From Pseudomonas soli (GTDB lineage Bacteria > Pseudomonadota > Gammaproteobacteria > Pseudomonadales > Pseudomonadaceae): DNA of 64,000 nt. Below are positions 1 through 9,641 of the stretch, piece by piece (position 1 is the stretch's first letter; every line of letters starts with the position of its first letter). A program made the position numbers and the translations under genes. The notes beneath the pieces were generated by a model that was not told where the DNA came from, made no database searches, and worked only from the letters and a program-made list of their open reading frames with translations. The stretch covers positions 347,152 through 411,151 of the forward strand of contig NZ_FOEQ01000001.1 in NCBI RefSeq assembly GCF_900110655.1. The letters run 5' to 3'.

Positions 1-197
1 TGCTGGTCCAGCGAGACCAACTCGATGGTCATGCTGCCGCCGTTGCCTGCTAGGGCCTTCTTCAGCTCTTCGTTGCCGCGCGCCACGGAGCGTTCCAGCT
101 CCGCGGGCAGTTGCTTGCCGGTGTACCAGGCGCCAGCGGTGGTTGCGACGGCGATGGCGAGCGCCAGGCCGGAAAGGATGCCTACTGATTTCTTCAT
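1..197 (-). CDS. YdgA-like DUF945 family protein (N-terminal part, cut by window edge)
   Basis: Only the first 65 or so codons are in the window; the rest lies before position 1. The reading begins MKKSVGILSG with a hydrophobic stretch at about residues 5-23, fitting an uncleaved anchor or signal sequence, then the segment WYTGKQLP. That N-terminus resembles the YdgA/DUF945 family of periplasmic proteins of unknown biochemical role. The ATG at 197 is the only reasonable start. It is transcribed away from the permease gene, so the 425-base region between them must carry both promoters. The family call rests on the N-terminus alone. Confidence 0.6.
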   Translation of the reverse strand, partial: MKKSVGILSGLALAIAVATTAGAWYTGKQLPAELERSVARGNEELKKALAGNGGSMTIELVSLDQ

Positions 198-622
198 GAA
201 TAGAACCGATTGCTGTCCATAGGGAGGGCGATTGGGCGGACCACGGAAACGAGGGCACGCGGGGTGGCAAGAATACCATCGGCACCCGGCCGGCGCGGTA
301 ATGCTTGCTGGATTTCGTTTGTCGGCACCCCAAGGACAGCCTGCCTTGGCCAAAAGAAATGTAAATTTTTACGAACATCAAAATCGACTTACGATCCGCT
401 CAATCGGCCAATAACAGTGCATAACGGCCAAAAAAACCGATTCCCCTTCCATCCAACTGACTACCTGTCATGTTTAACTTGACACCCAAACGACCATCGT
501 TGTTTATTTCGCGCACCCTGCAGCTCCAACATAAAAGGTGAACAACATGGAGCCCATCCGCTCGACCTTGTCGTGCCCGTCACTCGCCGTGCCCGTTGTT
601 TCGACACAGGAGCAGCGCCCGC
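198..622. other. Divergent intergenic region, AT-rich core
   Basis: This region separates the YdgA-like gene (minus) from the putrescine importer (plus). The part from about 340 to 530 is clearly more AT-rich than the flanking genes, as expected for promoter DNA. It holds a TTGACA hexamer at 479-484 and a short candidate leader frame at 547-633, listed separately. I see no RNA gene or repeat in it. Confidence 0.5.
479..508 (+). promoter_or_regulatory. Candidate sigma-70 promoter for the importer-chemoreceptor unit
   Basis: A perfect TTGACA (479-484) is followed after 18 bases by the weak -10-like hexamer TTTATT (503-508). It lies 115 bases before the importer start and 39 bases before the candidate leader frame. 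The -35 is convincing and the -10 is poor, so this is a prediction by eye. Confidence 0.3.
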
Positions 623-633
623 ATGCAGCCTGA
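547..633 (+). CDS. Candidate 28-codon leader ORF overlapping the importer start
   Basis: An ATG at 547 has an AAAAGGTG ribosome-binding-like sequence seven or so bases upstream. It opens a frame of 28 codons ([10 protein letters not shown] at the start, QRPHAA at the end) whose TGA at 631-633 lies just inside the importer gene, which begins at 623. That overlap would allow translational coupling. The peptide resembles nothing I know and may be fortuitous; the good RBS and the overlap are the only support. Confidence 0.25.
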   Translation: MEPIRSTLSCPSLAVPVVSTQEQRPHAA

Positions 634-1975
634 TCACAGCGCTCCCGGCGATGCCCAGTTCCGCAAGTCCCTGCGCCTTTGGCACGTGGTGATCATCGGC
701 CTGGCCTACCTCACCCCGATGACCGTGTTCGACACCTTCGGCATCGTCTCTGGCATCACTGCCGGGCATGTGCCCAGCGCCTACATCCTGGCCCTGGCCG
801 GCATCCTGTTCACCGCCGTGAGCTATGGCACCCTGGTGCGACGCTTCCCGCAGTCGGGCTCGGCGTACACCTACACCCAGCGCGCCATCAATCCACACGT
901 GGGCTTCCTGGTCGGCTGGTCGTCGCTGCTGGACTACCTGCTGCTGCCCATGGTCAATGCACTGCTGGCCAAGCTCTACCTGTCGGCAATGTTCCCCGAA
1001 GTGCCGGCCTGGGCGTGGGTGGCCGGCTTCGTCACCCTGATCAGCCTGATCAACATGCGCAGCATCAACCTGGTGGCGCACTTCAACCTGCTGTTCGTCG
1101 CCGTGCAGGTGGCGATCATTTCGGTATTCATCTACCTCTGCTGGCGCGGCCTGGGCCATGGCGAAGGCCTGGGCACGGCCTGGAGCCTGGTACCGTTCGC
1201 CGATGACCAGACCCAGTTCGCCGCCCTCGCCGCCGGTGCGACCATCCTGTGCTTCTCGTTCCTGGGCTTCGATGCAGTGACCTGCCTGTCGGAGGAAACC
1301 CGCGACCCGGGCAAGACCATCCCCCGGGCGATCTTCCTCACGGCGCTGATCGGCGGCGTGGTGTTCATCGGCGTGTCCTACTTCATCCAGGCCTACTTCC
1401 CGACCATGCAGCGCTTCCACGACCAGGAAGCGGCCCTGCCGGAAATCGCCCTGTACGTCGGCGGCAAGCTGTTCCAATCGGTATTCATCGCCTGCACCGT
1501 GATCAACACCATCGCCTCGGGCCTGGCCTCGCAGACCAGCGTGTCGCGCCTGCTGTACGTGATGGGCCGCGACAACGTGATCCCGGCCGGGGTGTTCGCC
1601 CGCCTGCACCCGCGCTACAAGACCCCAGTGCTGAACATTGCGGTGGTCGGCCTGATTTCGCTGTCGGCGATCTTCTTCGACCTGGTCACCGCCACCTCGG
1701 TGATCAACTTCGGCGCGCTGGTGGCGTTCAGCTTCGTCAACCTCTCGGTGATCAACCACTGCTATATCCGTGAGAGGCAGAACAAGGGCCTGACGAACAA
1801 CCTCAAGTATCTGGTGGCGCCGACGATAGGCTTCTGCATCATCGTCTCGCTGTGGCTGGACCTGAACGAACACTCCTTGCTGTTCGGCGGTGTCTGGGCC
1901 CTGCTTGGCGTGCTCTACCTGGCCTGGCTGACGAAGGCCTTCAGGGTTGCGCCACCGAACTGCATCGCCGAATGA
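623..1975 (+). CDS. Putrescine importer, APC superfamily (PuuP/PlaP-like)
   Basis: A 450-residue inner-membrane amino acid/polyamine permease. The opening [20 protein letters not shown] and the motifs [17 protein letters not shown] and [18 protein letters not shown] closely follow the E. coli PuuP/PlaP putrescine-proton symporters; about 12 hydrophobic segments are evident. The ATG at 623 is preferred over an in-frame TTG at 596 because of the AGGAGC at 608-613 and the fit to family N-termini. Its stop is 56 bases before a McpU-like polyamine chemoreceptor on the same strand, so uptake and chemotaxis toward the same compounds are probably co-transcribed. Substrate assignment (putrescine, possibly cadaverine) is by similarity. 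Confidence 0.82.
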   Translation: MQPDHSAPGDAQFRKSLRLWHVVIIGLAYLTPMTVFDTFGIVSGITAGHVPSAYILALAGILFTAVSYGTLVRRFPQSGSAYTYTQRAINPHVGFLVGWSSLLDYLLLPMVNALLAKLYLSAMFPEVPAWAWVAGFVTLISLINMRSINLVAHFNLLFVAVQVAIISVFIYLCWRGLGHGEGLGTAWSLVPFADDQTQFAALAAGATILCFSFLGFDAVTCLSEETRDPGKTIPRAIFLTALIGGVVFIGVSYFIQAYFPTMQRFHDQEAALPEIALYVGGKLFQSVFIACTVINTIASGLASQTSVSRLLYVMGRDNVIPAGVFARLHPRYKTPVLNIAVVGLISLSAIFFDLVTATSVINFGALVAFSFVNLSVINHCYIRERQNKGLTNNLKYLVAPTIGFCIIVSLWLDLNEHSLLFGGVWALLGVLYLAWLTKAFRVAPPNCIAE

Positions 1976-2031
1976 CCCCATCGACGCCCGCCTGACCGCG
2001 GGCGTTGTGTTTGCCCGAGAAGGAAAAGCCC

Positions 2032-4158
2032 ATGTCGCAGCGAAGTCTGTCCATCCAGTGGAAGATCACCCTGCTCGCCGGCCTGTGCCTGCTGGCCATC
2101 GTCGCCCTGCTGGTGACTACCTCGCTTACCCAGGCGCGGCGCAGCGCAGCGCAGGTGTTCCAGGCCAATACCGAACTGCTCGACCACAGTGCCCGCCTGC
2201 GCTTGCAGGCCCACGGCGAAGCCCAGGCCCTGCGTATCCAGCGCTACTTCATGGATGCCTACCAGTACGGCAACGGCTTCGCAAGGCTGGTGCAGGCACT
2301 CAAAGCTCGCGGCGGTGACGACCTGCGTGCCGAACTCAGCCGCGAGGCTCGCGCCACCCTGGCCGGCAACACCGACCTGATCGGCCTGTATCTGGTGTTC
2401 CAACCCAACGCCCTGGACCAGCAAGATGCGCGCTTCGTTGACCAGGCCGAGAATGGCAGCAATGACAGCGGCCGCTTTTCGCTGTACTGGTCGCAGCCGG
2501 GCAGTGGCGCCCTGGAGGTGGAGACCATGCCCGAATCGATGCTCGCCGACACCAGCATCGGCGCCAATGGCTCGCCTTACAACCGGTGGCTGACCTGCCC
2601 TCTGGAGACGGCAAAGGCCTGCGTACTGGACCCGTATTTCGATGAAGTCAACGGTCATCAGGTACTGATGACGAGCATCGCCCTGCCGTTGCTGGACAAC
2701 GGCAAGGTGGTGGGTGTGGTCGGCCTGGATATCGGCCTGGACAACCTGCAGCAACTAAGCCTGGCGGGTCGCCAGGAGCTGTTCGACGGCCAGGGCCAGG
2801 TCAGTATCATCAGCCCCGCAGGGCTGCTGGCCGGCCACAGCCAGGATGCCGGCCAGTTGAGCAAGACGGTACAGCAAGCGTTCGGCGCCAGCGCCATCGC
2901 CCTGGCAGCGCCGCTGCGCGCCGGCCAGGCTGTCGAGCGGCTGGACCAAGGCACCATGCGCATTTCCCGGCCCTTCACGCCAATTCCCGGCGCGGCACCT
3001 TGGCAAGTACTGCTCGAATTGCCCGAACAGGTGCTGCAAGCGCCTGCGGTCACTCTCAACCAGCGCCTGGATAGCCAGAACCAGCAGGCCAACTTCGTCA
3101 GCCTGCTGATAGGAATGGTTGCGGCCGTGCTGGGCCTGTTGCTGGTGTGGCTTACCGCCCGCGGCGTAACTCGGCCGATCCTGGCCGTGGCTGCCCGCCT
3201 GCAGGACATCGCCAGCGGCGAAGGCGACCTGACCCGACGCCTGGAGTACGCCCGCGATGACGAACTGGGCCAGCTCACCGGTTGGTTCAACCGTTTCCTC
3301 GACAAGCTCCAGCCGGTGATCGCCCAGCTCAAGGCCTCCCTGCATGAGGCCCGCGGCACGGCAGACCAATCGGCGCTGATCGCCAGTCAGACCAGCGATG
3401 GCATGCAGCAACAGCACCGCGAGATCGAGCAGGTAGCTACCGCCGCCAACGAGATGAGCGCTACCGCCCACGACGTCGCCCACAATGCCGCCCAGGCGGC
3501 ACAAGCCGCGCGCGGCGCCGACCAGGCGACCCGCGACGGCCTGGCGCGAGTGACCGCCACCCGCGAGGCGATCGGCCAGCTGGCGGGCGGCATGGACGCG
3601 GCCATGGACGAGGCGCGTGCCTTGGCAAGCCGCGGTGAGCAGATCGGTTCGGTGCTTGAGGTAATCCGTGCCATTGCCGAGCAGACCAACCTGCTGGCAC
3701 TCAATGCCGCCATCGAGGCTGCCCGCGCCGGTGAGGCTGGGCGTGGTTTCGCAGTGGTCGCCGACGAGGTGCGCAACCTGGCTCAGCGTACGCAGGTATC
3801 GGTAGAGGAGATCCGCCAGGTGATCGAGGGACTGCAGCAAGGCACACAGGACGTGGTCGGTGCCATGCATGCCGGCCAGCGCCAGGCTCAGGACAGCGCG
3901 GCGCAGATGGAGCAGACCTTGCCGGCGCTGCAACGCATCGGCGAGGCGGTGACGGTGATCACCGACATGAACCTGCAGATCGCCTCGGCGGCCGAGGAAC
4001 AGAGTGCCGTGGCTGAAGAAGTCAATCGCAACGTGGCGGGGATTCGCGATGTGACCGAGGCGTTGTCTGGACAGGCCGACGAATCAGCACGAATCAGCCA
4101 AGCGCTGAACCGCTTGGCCAACCAGCAGCAAGTCTTGATGGAGCAGTTCCGGGTATAG
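2032..4158 (+). CDS. mcpU: Methyl-accepting chemotaxis protein, McpU-like polyamine chemoreceptor
   Basis: A 708-residue transducer. TM1 is at about 10-32, followed by a long periplasmic dCACHE domain (about 35-350, ending with the family-typical [13 protein letters not shown]), TM2 at about 360-383, a HAMP segment and the MA signalling domain with the highly conserved hairpin tip [19 protein letters not shown]. The ATG at 2032 follows GAGAAGGA; an upstream TTG at 2005 is less likely. P. putida McpU recognises putrescine, cadaverine and spermidine and sits near queC, as here. Placement beside a putrescine importer supports the assignment. The polyamine-binding residues of the dCACHE domain were not aligned. 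No C-terminal CheR-binding pentapeptide is visible. Confidence 0.8.
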   Translation: MSQRSLSIQWKITLLAGLCLLAIVALLVTTSLTQARRSAAQVFQANTELLDHSARLRLQAHGEAQALRIQRYFMDAYQYGNGFARLVQALKARGGDDLRAELSREARATLAGNTDLIGLYLVFQPNALDQQDARFVDQAENGSNDSGRFSLYWSQPGSGALEVETMPESMLADTSIGANGSPYNRWLTCPLETAKACVLDPYFDEVNGHQVLMTSIALPLLDNGKVVGVVGLDIGLDNLQQLSLAGRQELFDGQGQVSIISPAGLLAGHSQDAGQLSKTVQQAFGASAIALAAPLRAGQAVERLDQGTMRISRPFTPIPGAAPWQVLLELPEQVLQAPAVTLNQRLDSQNQQANFVSLLIGMVAAVLGLLLVWLTARGVTRPILAVAARLQDIASGEGDLTRRLEYARDDELGQLTGWFNRFLDKLQPVIAQLKASLHEARGTADQSALIASQTSDGMQQQHREIEQVATAANEMSATAHDVAHNAAQAAQAARGADQATRDGLARVTATREAIGQLAGGMDAAMDEARALASRGEQIGSVLEVIRAIAEQTNLLALNAAIEAARAGEAGRGFAVVADEVRNLAQRTQVSVEEIRQVIEGLQQGTQDVVGAMHAGQRQAQDSAAQMEQTLPALQRIGEAVTVITDMNLQIASAAEEQSAVAEEVNRNVAGIRDVTEALSGQADESARISQALNRLANQQQVLMEQFRV

Positions 4159-4449
4159 CGCTGTGTTACGCCTGATCGTTATCCACAGATCAACTTCTCC
4201 CCACTCGCCACCGCTACGCCAACCCAGCAGCCCTAAAGCCGCGACTTCAGGAGCCACCTTTTGGCCTCCTGAAGCCGCAAGCTGTATCGCCTGAACGATC
4301 ACGCGCCTGGCAACAACAAGCTCACCTGCCATATAGAGCACTCGTCGGTCTCTGCGGGCCTTTCATGAATTGTTGACGATCTTTTCACGCCGCCCCCTTT
4401 AGCTTCGCCTGCCAACCGATCCGGCAGGCAACCGCTCTCTGAGGCACAC
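4159..4449. other. Intergenic region with a hairpin (4245-4274) and a lone DnaA-box match
   Basis: The inverted repeat CTTCAGGAG (4245-4253) / CTCCTGAAG (4266-4274) could end mcpU transcription, although no T-run follows. A perfect TTATCCACA lies at 4179-4187 but stands alone, so no origin is implied. The last 80 bases are moderately AT-rich and probably contain the cptA promoter. No RNA gene is recognised. Confidence 0.4.
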
Positions 4450-6219
4450 GTGTCCCGCACAACTCTTCCCGCTCGCACATCCATCGACTGGCCTGGCCTC
4501 GGCTGGCTCCTGCTGTTCTTCTGGTACTTCTCCGGCGTGACCCAGGCCTTGCTGCTGTTCAGTGGCACCACCGGCTTCGCCGGCTTTCGCGATGCCCTGT
4601 TCCTCAGCAGCCTGTGGCTGGCCCCGGTACTGCTGCTGCCACGCCTGACCCGCCCGCTCGCCGCAGTGATTGGGCTAGTGCTGTGGGCTGGATCGCTGGT
4701 GGGCCTCAGCTATTTCGGCATCTACCGGCAGGAGTTCTCACAAAGCGTCATCTTCGTGATGTTCGAATCCAACACCGCTGAAGCCGGCGAATATTTCAGC
4801 CAGTACTTCAGCACTTGGCTGTGCCTGGGGCTGCTGCTCTACAGCGCGATCGCCGTGCTGCTGTGGCGGCGCATCCGCCCGGTCACCCTGCCGCTGTACA
4901 GCCGTCTGCCGGTGGTTGCGGTGCTGCTGACTGCGACCCTGGGCTACCCGTTCTACAAACAGATGGTCTCCCAGCAACGCAATTTCGCAGACGCTCGCGA
5001 AAAGGTTGAACAACGCATGGCGGCTGCAGTGCCCTGGCAACTGGTGGTCGGCTACCGGCAATATCGACAGCAGTTGGACAACATGCAGGCACTGCTTCAA
5101 CAGAACGCCGCCCTGCCGCCCCTGCAAAACCTCAAGGACAGTAGCGGCGACGCGCCGCGCACCCTGGTGCTGGTGCTAGGCGAATCCACCACACGCGAAC
5201 ACATGCATTTGTACGGCTACGACCGCGACACCACGCCGAACCTCGACGCCCTGGCCGCTCACGACAAAGGGCTCACCGTATTCCGTAATGTCGTCTCGCC
5301 ACGCCCCTACACCATTGAGGTGATGCAGCAAATCCTGACCTTTGGCGACCAGCAGCACCCTGACCGTTTCCTCACCGACCCATCGCTGATCAACCTGATG
5401 AAACAGGCTGGCTACAAGACGTTCTGGATCACCAACCAACAAACCATGACCAAGCGCAACACCATGCTCACGACCTTCTCCCAGCAGACGGACGTGCCGG
5501 TCTACCTGAACAACCAGCGCAACCAAAACGCCAGCCAGTATGACAGCGTGGTGCTGGAACCTTTCGACAAGGCCCTGCGCGACCCCGCCGACAAGAAGCT
5601 GATCATTGTCCACCTGCTCGGCACGCACATGGACTACCGCTATCGCTATCCCGCCCAGTTCGATCATTTCAAGGACGCGACCGGCGCGCCGGCGGCGCTG
5701 GCACCCGAACAGGTACGCACCTACAACTTTTACGACAACGCCGTGCGCTACAACGACTTCGTGGTCTCAGACCTGATCAAGCGTTATTCGGCAAGCACGC
5801 CGAACGGCTTCCTGCTGTACCTGTCCGACCACGGCGAGGATGTCTATAGCTCCGGCAACCATGATCGCCTGGGCCGCAACGAGGCCAATCCAACCCGGCC
5901 GATGTACACCATCCCTTTCCTGCTCTGGACCTCGCCCAGCTGGCAGGCGACGCACCCGCGCGACCTGCAGGCGATGGTCAACCGTCCGTACAGCAGCGCA
6001 CACCTGATCCATACCCTGTCCGACCTGGCAGGCCTGAGCTACGACCGCTACGAGCCGGCCAAGAGCCTGGTCAACGACAGTTTCACCGCCAGCCCGCGCT
6101 GGATCGGCGACCCGTACGCGAAAAATGGGCTGCACAAGTTCGACAACCTGCCCGGCACCCAAGCCAAGCCAGAACAACGGACCGCTAGCAGCAGTACGCT
6201 TCACCCTGACGAAGGTTGA
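4450..6219 (+). CDS. cptA: Phosphoethanolamine transferase CptA
   Basis: 589 residues, an inner-membrane enzyme with a periplasmic alkaline-phosphatase-fold domain that adds phosphoethanolamine to lipopolysaccharide core. The N-terminal third has about five TM helices. The rest carries VLVLGESTTREHMHLYGYDR (with the catalytic Thr in the GEST segment), then SRPYTIEVMQQ, the Lys/Asn-rich KTFWITNQQTMT and the metal-site LSDHGEDVY. Similarity to E. coli CptA (577 aa) runs the whole length, including the C-terminal RWIGDPYAKN. The start is GTG at 4450, placed by alignment; no strong RBS is seen. It stands alone between a hairpin and a good terminator. PEtn addition reduces surface charge and often follows cation stress, but no regulator site is recognised. 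Confidence 0.9.
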   Translation: MSRTTLPARTSIDWPGLGWLLLFFWYFSGVTQALLLFSGTTGFAGFRDALFLSSLWLAPVLLLPRLTRPLAAVIGLVLWAGSLVGLSYFGIYRQEFSQSVIFVMFESNTAEAGEYFSQYFSTWLCLGLLLYSAIAVLLWRRIRPVTLPLYSRLPVVAVLLTATLGYPFYKQMVSQQRNFADAREKVEQRMAAAVPWQLVVGYRQYRQQLDNMQALLQQNAALPPLQNLKDSSGDAPRTLVLVLGESTTREHMHLYGYDRDTTPNLDALAAHDKGLTVFRNVVSPRPYTIEVMQQILTFGDQQHPDRFLTDPSLINLMKQAGYKTFWITNQQTMTKRNTMLTTFSQQTDVPVYLNNQRNQNASQYDSVVLEPFDKALRDPADKKLIIVHLLGTHMDYRYRYPAQFDHFKDATGAPAALAPEQVRTYNFYDNAVRYNDFVVSDLIKRYSASTPNGFLLYLSDHGEDVYSSGNHDRLGRNEANPTRPMYTIPFLLWTSPSWQATHPRDLQAMVNRPYSSAHLIHTLSDLAGLSYDRYEPAKSLVNDSFTASPRWIGDPYAKNGLHKFDNLPGTQAKPEQRTASSSTLHPDEG

Positions 6220-6278
6220 CTGCCCGCGACCAGGAAGCCCCCATAGCACGCCCTTCGCTTGAAGGGCTCCCCCCAAAA

Positions 6279-6312
6279 ACCGATATCTGGCCTCCAGGTA
6301 TCGGTGTTTTTT
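6279..6312 (+). terminator. Rho-independent terminator after cptA
   Basis: A 12-base inverted repeat, ACCGATATCTGG against CCAGGTATCGGT with one G-T pair and a three-base loop (6279-6305), is followed by a T-tract at 6307-6312. Confidence 0.85.
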
Positions 6313-6700
6313 GCCGCTAAATGATGAATAAATTTCCGGCATATTGTTTCGTACATTTCATACCGATGACAAAACGACAATATAACAAAGCAAAATGACG
6401 TCTATTGCCCTCAGTAAATATGGGCAATTCAGTTGGATGCGTGCAACTAAACGGTTTTACTCAGGAAAATATGACGAAACCATGTATTCCAAAAAGTAAT
6501 GATGTAGCAACTAATTGTCGTTTGTTGCGAACACCTTTCAACGCCAATACTGATTTCAATCAAAGCAATCGTTCCGCGCCGCAGCTCTGGAGAAGCTGTA
6601 GGCAGATCGAGGGCCTATCCGCCCGACAACTGCAAACTTGAAGTGGTCAGTTCACAACAAAAACAACAACTCACTCGCATGCAGATCCAATAGGTTGCCC
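6313..6700. other. AT-rich regulatory region upstream of the lysP-like gene
   Basis: About 390 bases with a GC content far below that of the genes (by eye about 40 percent). It contains the inverted repeat at 6404-6428 listed separately. A 78-codon open frame from 6405 has no RBS and no recognisable sequence, so it is not called. The contrast in composition could be a promoter region or the seam of an acquired segment. Confidence 0.5.
6404..6428. repeat. Inverted repeat, candidate operator
   Basis: ATTGCCC (6404-6410) and GGGCAAT (6422-6428) are perfect 7-base arms separated by 11 bases, centred about 285 bases before the permease start. The spacing suits a dimeric transcription factor. No regulator gene is adjacent, so the factor is unknown. 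Confidence 0.35.
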
Positions 6701-8254
6701 ATGACCCATTCGTACAACAACGGAAGTTTGACTGCAGCAGCCCCACCTTCCGGACACCTGAAACGCACCCTCACCAGCCGTCACCTGAACATGATCGCCA
6801 TTGGCGGCTCTATCGGGACCGGCCTGTTCGTATCCTCTGGCGCCACTATTGCCCAGTCCGGCCCCGGTGGCGCGCTGCTGGCCTTCGCGGTGATCGGCCT
6901 GATGGTGTATTTCCTGATGACCAGCCTCGGCGAGCTGGCCGCATGCATGCCGGTCAGCGGTTCGTTCTCTACCTACGCCTCACACTACGTGGACGAAAGC
7001 TTCGGCTTCGCCCTGGGCTGGAACTACTGGTATTCATGGGCAGTGACCATCGCCGTGGACCTGGTGGCCGTGCAGATCATCATGGTCTACTGGTTCCCGG
7101 ACACCCCGGGCGTAATCTGGAGCGCAGCCTTCCTGGTCCTGCTGTTCGCCCTCAACGTCGCCTCGGTGCGCTTCTTCGGCGAAGCCGAATTCTGGTTCGC
7201 GCTGATCAAGGTCGTCACCATCATCCTGTTCATTGGCGTGGGCATCCTGATGCTGCTGGGCATCCTTGACGGTGGGCAGGAGGGCGGCACCCACCTCTGG
7301 CAGCTCGGCGATGCGCCGATCGCCGGCGGCCTGCCTGCCCTGATCGGCGTGGCGATGATCGTCGGCTTCTCATTCCAGGGTACCGAGTTCGTCGGCATCG
7401 CCGCAGGCGAAACGGAAAACCCTGGGCGCAACATTCCCAAGGCAGTTCGCCAGATCTTCTGGCGCATCCTGCTGTTCTATGTGTTCACCATCATCGTGAT
7501 CGGCCTGTTGATCCCCTACACCGACCCCCGCCTGCTCAAGGACGGCCTTTCGGACATCACCATCAGCCCATTTACCCTGATTTTCTCAAAGGCTGACATG
7601 CTCGCCGCCGCCGCAGTGATGAACGCGGTAATCCTGACCTCAGTGTTGTCCGCCGGCAACTCGGGCATGTACGCCTCCTCGCGCATGCTCTACAGCCTCG
7701 CCCTGGAGCGCAAGGCGCCGGCGATATTCGCCCGGGTGACGCGCAGCGGCACCCCGGTGTGGGCGCTGCTGGCAACTGCAGCGGTCGCCGGCCTGTGCTT
7801 GCTGAGCTTCCTGTTCAGCCCCGGCAAGCTGTACCTGTGGCTGCTGAACACTTCCGGCATGCTCGGCTTCATTGCCTGGCTTGGCATCGCCATCAGCCAC
7901 TACCGCTTCCGTCGCGGATACCTGTTCCATGGCAACGACCTGGCGAAACTGCCGTATGTCTCGAAGTACTTCCCATTCGGCCCCCTGTTCGCCTTCGGCC
8001 TGTGCATGGTGGTGATGCTCGGGCAGAACTACCAGGCCTTCATCGGCGGCCAGATCGACTGGATCGGCGCCTTCGCCACCTATGTCGGGCTGGTGCTGTT
8101 CGTGGTGGTGTGGCTCGGACGCAAGCTGCTTACCGGCTCCAGGGTGGTGCGCTACAGGGAAATGGATTTCTCCTATATCGAGACACGCAAGACCCAACAC
8201 AGCAACGCAGAGCCCTGCGTCGAGGCGGTCGCGGCCAGCCAGCAGCCCGCCTGA
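6701..8254 (+). CDS. Amino acid permease, LysP-like (lysine/basic amino acids)
   Basis: 517 residues, APC superfamily, 12 hydrophobic segments. HLKRTLTSRHLNMIAIGG, SIGTGLFVSSG, SFQGTEFVGIAAGETENP and NSGMYASSRMLYSLA match E. coli LysP (489 aa) closely, so lysine-proton symport is the likely activity. The ATG at 6701 is preferred to an in-frame TTG at 6638 by comparison with LysP N-termini; the RBS is weak. An FAD oxidase follows after 53 bases and probably uses the imported compound or a product of it. The C-terminal 20 residues after YIETRKT are unlike LysP. Another basic amino acid, or a lysine-derived amine, cannot be excluded. Confidence 0.8.
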   Translation: MTHSYNNGSLTAAAPPSGHLKRTLTSRHLNMIAIGGSIGTGLFVSSGATIAQSGPGGALLAFAVIGLMVYFLMTSLGELAACMPVSGSFSTYASHYVDESFGFALGWNYWYSWAVTIAVDLVAVQIIMVYWFPDTPGVIWSAAFLVLLFALNVASVRFFGEAEFWFALIKVVTIILFIGVGILMLLGILDGGQEGGTHLWQLGDAPIAGGLPALIGVAMIVGFSFQGTEFVGIAAGETENPGRNIPKAVRQIFWRILLFYVFTIIVIGLLIPYTDPRLLKDGLSDITISPFTLIFSKADMLAAAAVMNAVILTSVLSAGNSGMYASSRMLYSLALERKAPAIFARVTRSGTPVWALLATAAVAGLCLLSFLFSPGKLYLWLLNTSGMLGFIAWLGIAISHYRFRRGYLFHGNDLAKLPYVSKYFPFGPLFAFGLCMVVMLGQNYQAFIGGQIDWIGAFATYVGLVLFVVVWLGRKLLTGSRVVRYREMDFSYIETRKTQHSNAEPCVEAVAASQQPA

Positions 8255-8307
8255 AAACTCCATTGGCGGACCCGCCTCGGTCCGCCCACCTGCGTCATGG
8301 AACCCTT

Positions 8308-9594
8308 ATGAACAGCACCCTCGACTCCTACTACGAAGCCAGTGCCAGCAGAACCCTCTACCCTGCCCAAACGGGACGCACCGATGCCCGTGTGTGCATC
8401 CTGGGCGGCGGTCTGGCCGGGCTTTCGACCGCGATAGGGCTTGCCGAGCGCGGAGTGAGCGACGTGACGATTCTTGAATCACAACGTATCGGCCACGGTG
8501 CCTCGGGGCGTAATGGCGGCTTCGTCTTCGGCGGCTACAGTCTCGGCAGCGCGGACTTGCTGTCGGCACTGGGCGCCGACGAGGCCCGCAAGCTGTATCG
8601 ACTGACCCTCGAGGCCGTCGACCTCATTCGCGAGCGCACCCATCGCTACGCCATCGATTGCGATCTGGTCGACCAGGGCGTGATCCTCGCCAACTGGTTC
8701 AACGACCCATCGCGCCTGGACAAGCCGCGCCAGTTGATGAAGGAGGCCTATGGCGTCGACTGGCAATACATCACCCCAGGCGAACTGAAGGAACAGCTCA
8801 GGACCGGACGCTATTACGGCGGGTTGCTGGAGCGCAACGCATTCCACTTCCACCCGCTCAAATACGTCTGCGGCATCGCCGAGGCTGCCACCCTAGCCGG
8901 GGTGACAATCTACGAGCAGTCGCCGGTGACCGGCATCGAAAAGAAGGCTGGCGGTTACATCGTGCGCACCCGCCAGGGCGAGGTTCATGCCGAGGAGGTC
9001 GTGTTCAGCGCAGGGGGCTACGCCCGAGGCGTCTACCCCCCGATCGAGCGCGCCGTGCTACCGATCGCCACCTATATAGTGACCACTCCACCACTGGGCG
9101 CGCACCTGCCGGATGCCATCAACTGCCAGTCGGCCATCTACGACACACGCTTCGCCTTCGACTACTACCGCCCGTTGAAAGACACCCGGATCCTCTGGGG
9201 TGGACGCATCTCCATCCTCGACCGCGGGCCCCAGGCCATCGCCAGGTTGCTCAAGGCTGACTTGGTCAGCGTCTACCCGCAACTCGAAGACGTGGAACTG
9301 GAATACGCCTGGGGCGGCTTGATGAGCTACGGACGCCACCAGATGGCGCAGATTGGCCAGGATGGTAACGGCATATGGCATGCGGTCGGATTCGGCGGCC
9401 ATGGCATGGCACCGACCACCGTTGCCGGCGAAGTCCTGGCGCAGGCCATCGCTCACCGCCAGCCGATCCCGAGCGGTTTCAGCCAGTTCGGCCTAGACCG
9501 GACCTTTGGCGTGGCCGGCCTGCTGGCGGCGCAGGCCACCTACACCGCTTATCAAGCACGAGACGCCTTCGATGCACGGCGCCTAAACCGCTGA
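8308..9594 (+). CDS. FAD-dependent amine/imino-acid oxidoreductase (PuuB/AmaA family)
   Basis: 428 residues of the D-amino-acid-oxidase fold. The dinucleotide-binding motif CILGGGLAGLSTAIGLAERG is at about 31-50, followed by RIGHGASGRNGG and IDCDLVDQGV; the C-terminal GFGGHGMAPT contacts FAD in relatives. The N-terminal SYYEAS and the RERTHRYAIDCD segment resemble E. coli gamma-glutamylputrescine oxidase PuuB; the length also fits P. putida L-pipecolate oxidase AmaA. With a LysP-like permease 53 bases upstream, oxidation of a lysine catabolite (pipecolate) or of a polyamine derivative is plausible. The ATG at 8308 follows directly on the permease, suggesting an operon. The exact substrate cannot be set from sequence. 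Confidence 0.75.
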   Translation: MNSTLDSYYEASASRTLYPAQTGRTDARVCILGGGLAGLSTAIGLAERGVSDVTILESQRIGHGASGRNGGFVFGGYSLGSADLLSALGADEARKLYRLTLEAVDLIRERTHRYAIDCDLVDQGVILANWFNDPSRLDKPRQLMKEAYGVDWQYITPGELKEQLRTGRYYGGLLERNAFHFHPLKYVCGIAEAATLAGVTIYEQSPVTGIEKKAGGYIVRTRQGEVHAEEVVFSAGGYARGVYPPIERAVLPIATYIVTTPPLGAHLPDAINCQSAIYDTRFAFDYYRPLKDTRILWGGRISILDRGPQAIARLLKADLVSVYPQLEDVELEYAWGGLMSYGRHQMAQIGQDGNGIWHAVGFGGHGMAPTTVAGEVLAQAIAHRQPIPSGFSQFGLDRTFGVAGLLAAQATYTAYQARDAFDARRLNR

Positions 9595-9641
9595 CGTCGG
9601 CACGCCATTGCTGGAAATGCCTAGAAGAAGACGGTACGCCA

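Noticed and set aside
461..1981. 506-codon minus-strand open frame
   Set aside because: Antisense to the putrescine importer; Gln/Arg/His-rich shadow with no domain.
4179..4187. Perfect DnaA box TTATCCACA (another at 10633-10641)
   Set aside because: Single isolated copies, one inside a coding gene, with no AT-rich unwinding region or dnaA/gidA neighbours; not an origin.
6405..6641. 78-codon ORF in the AT-rich region before the lysP-like gene
   Set aside because: TTG start without RBS, no known motif, and it covers the probable promoter.
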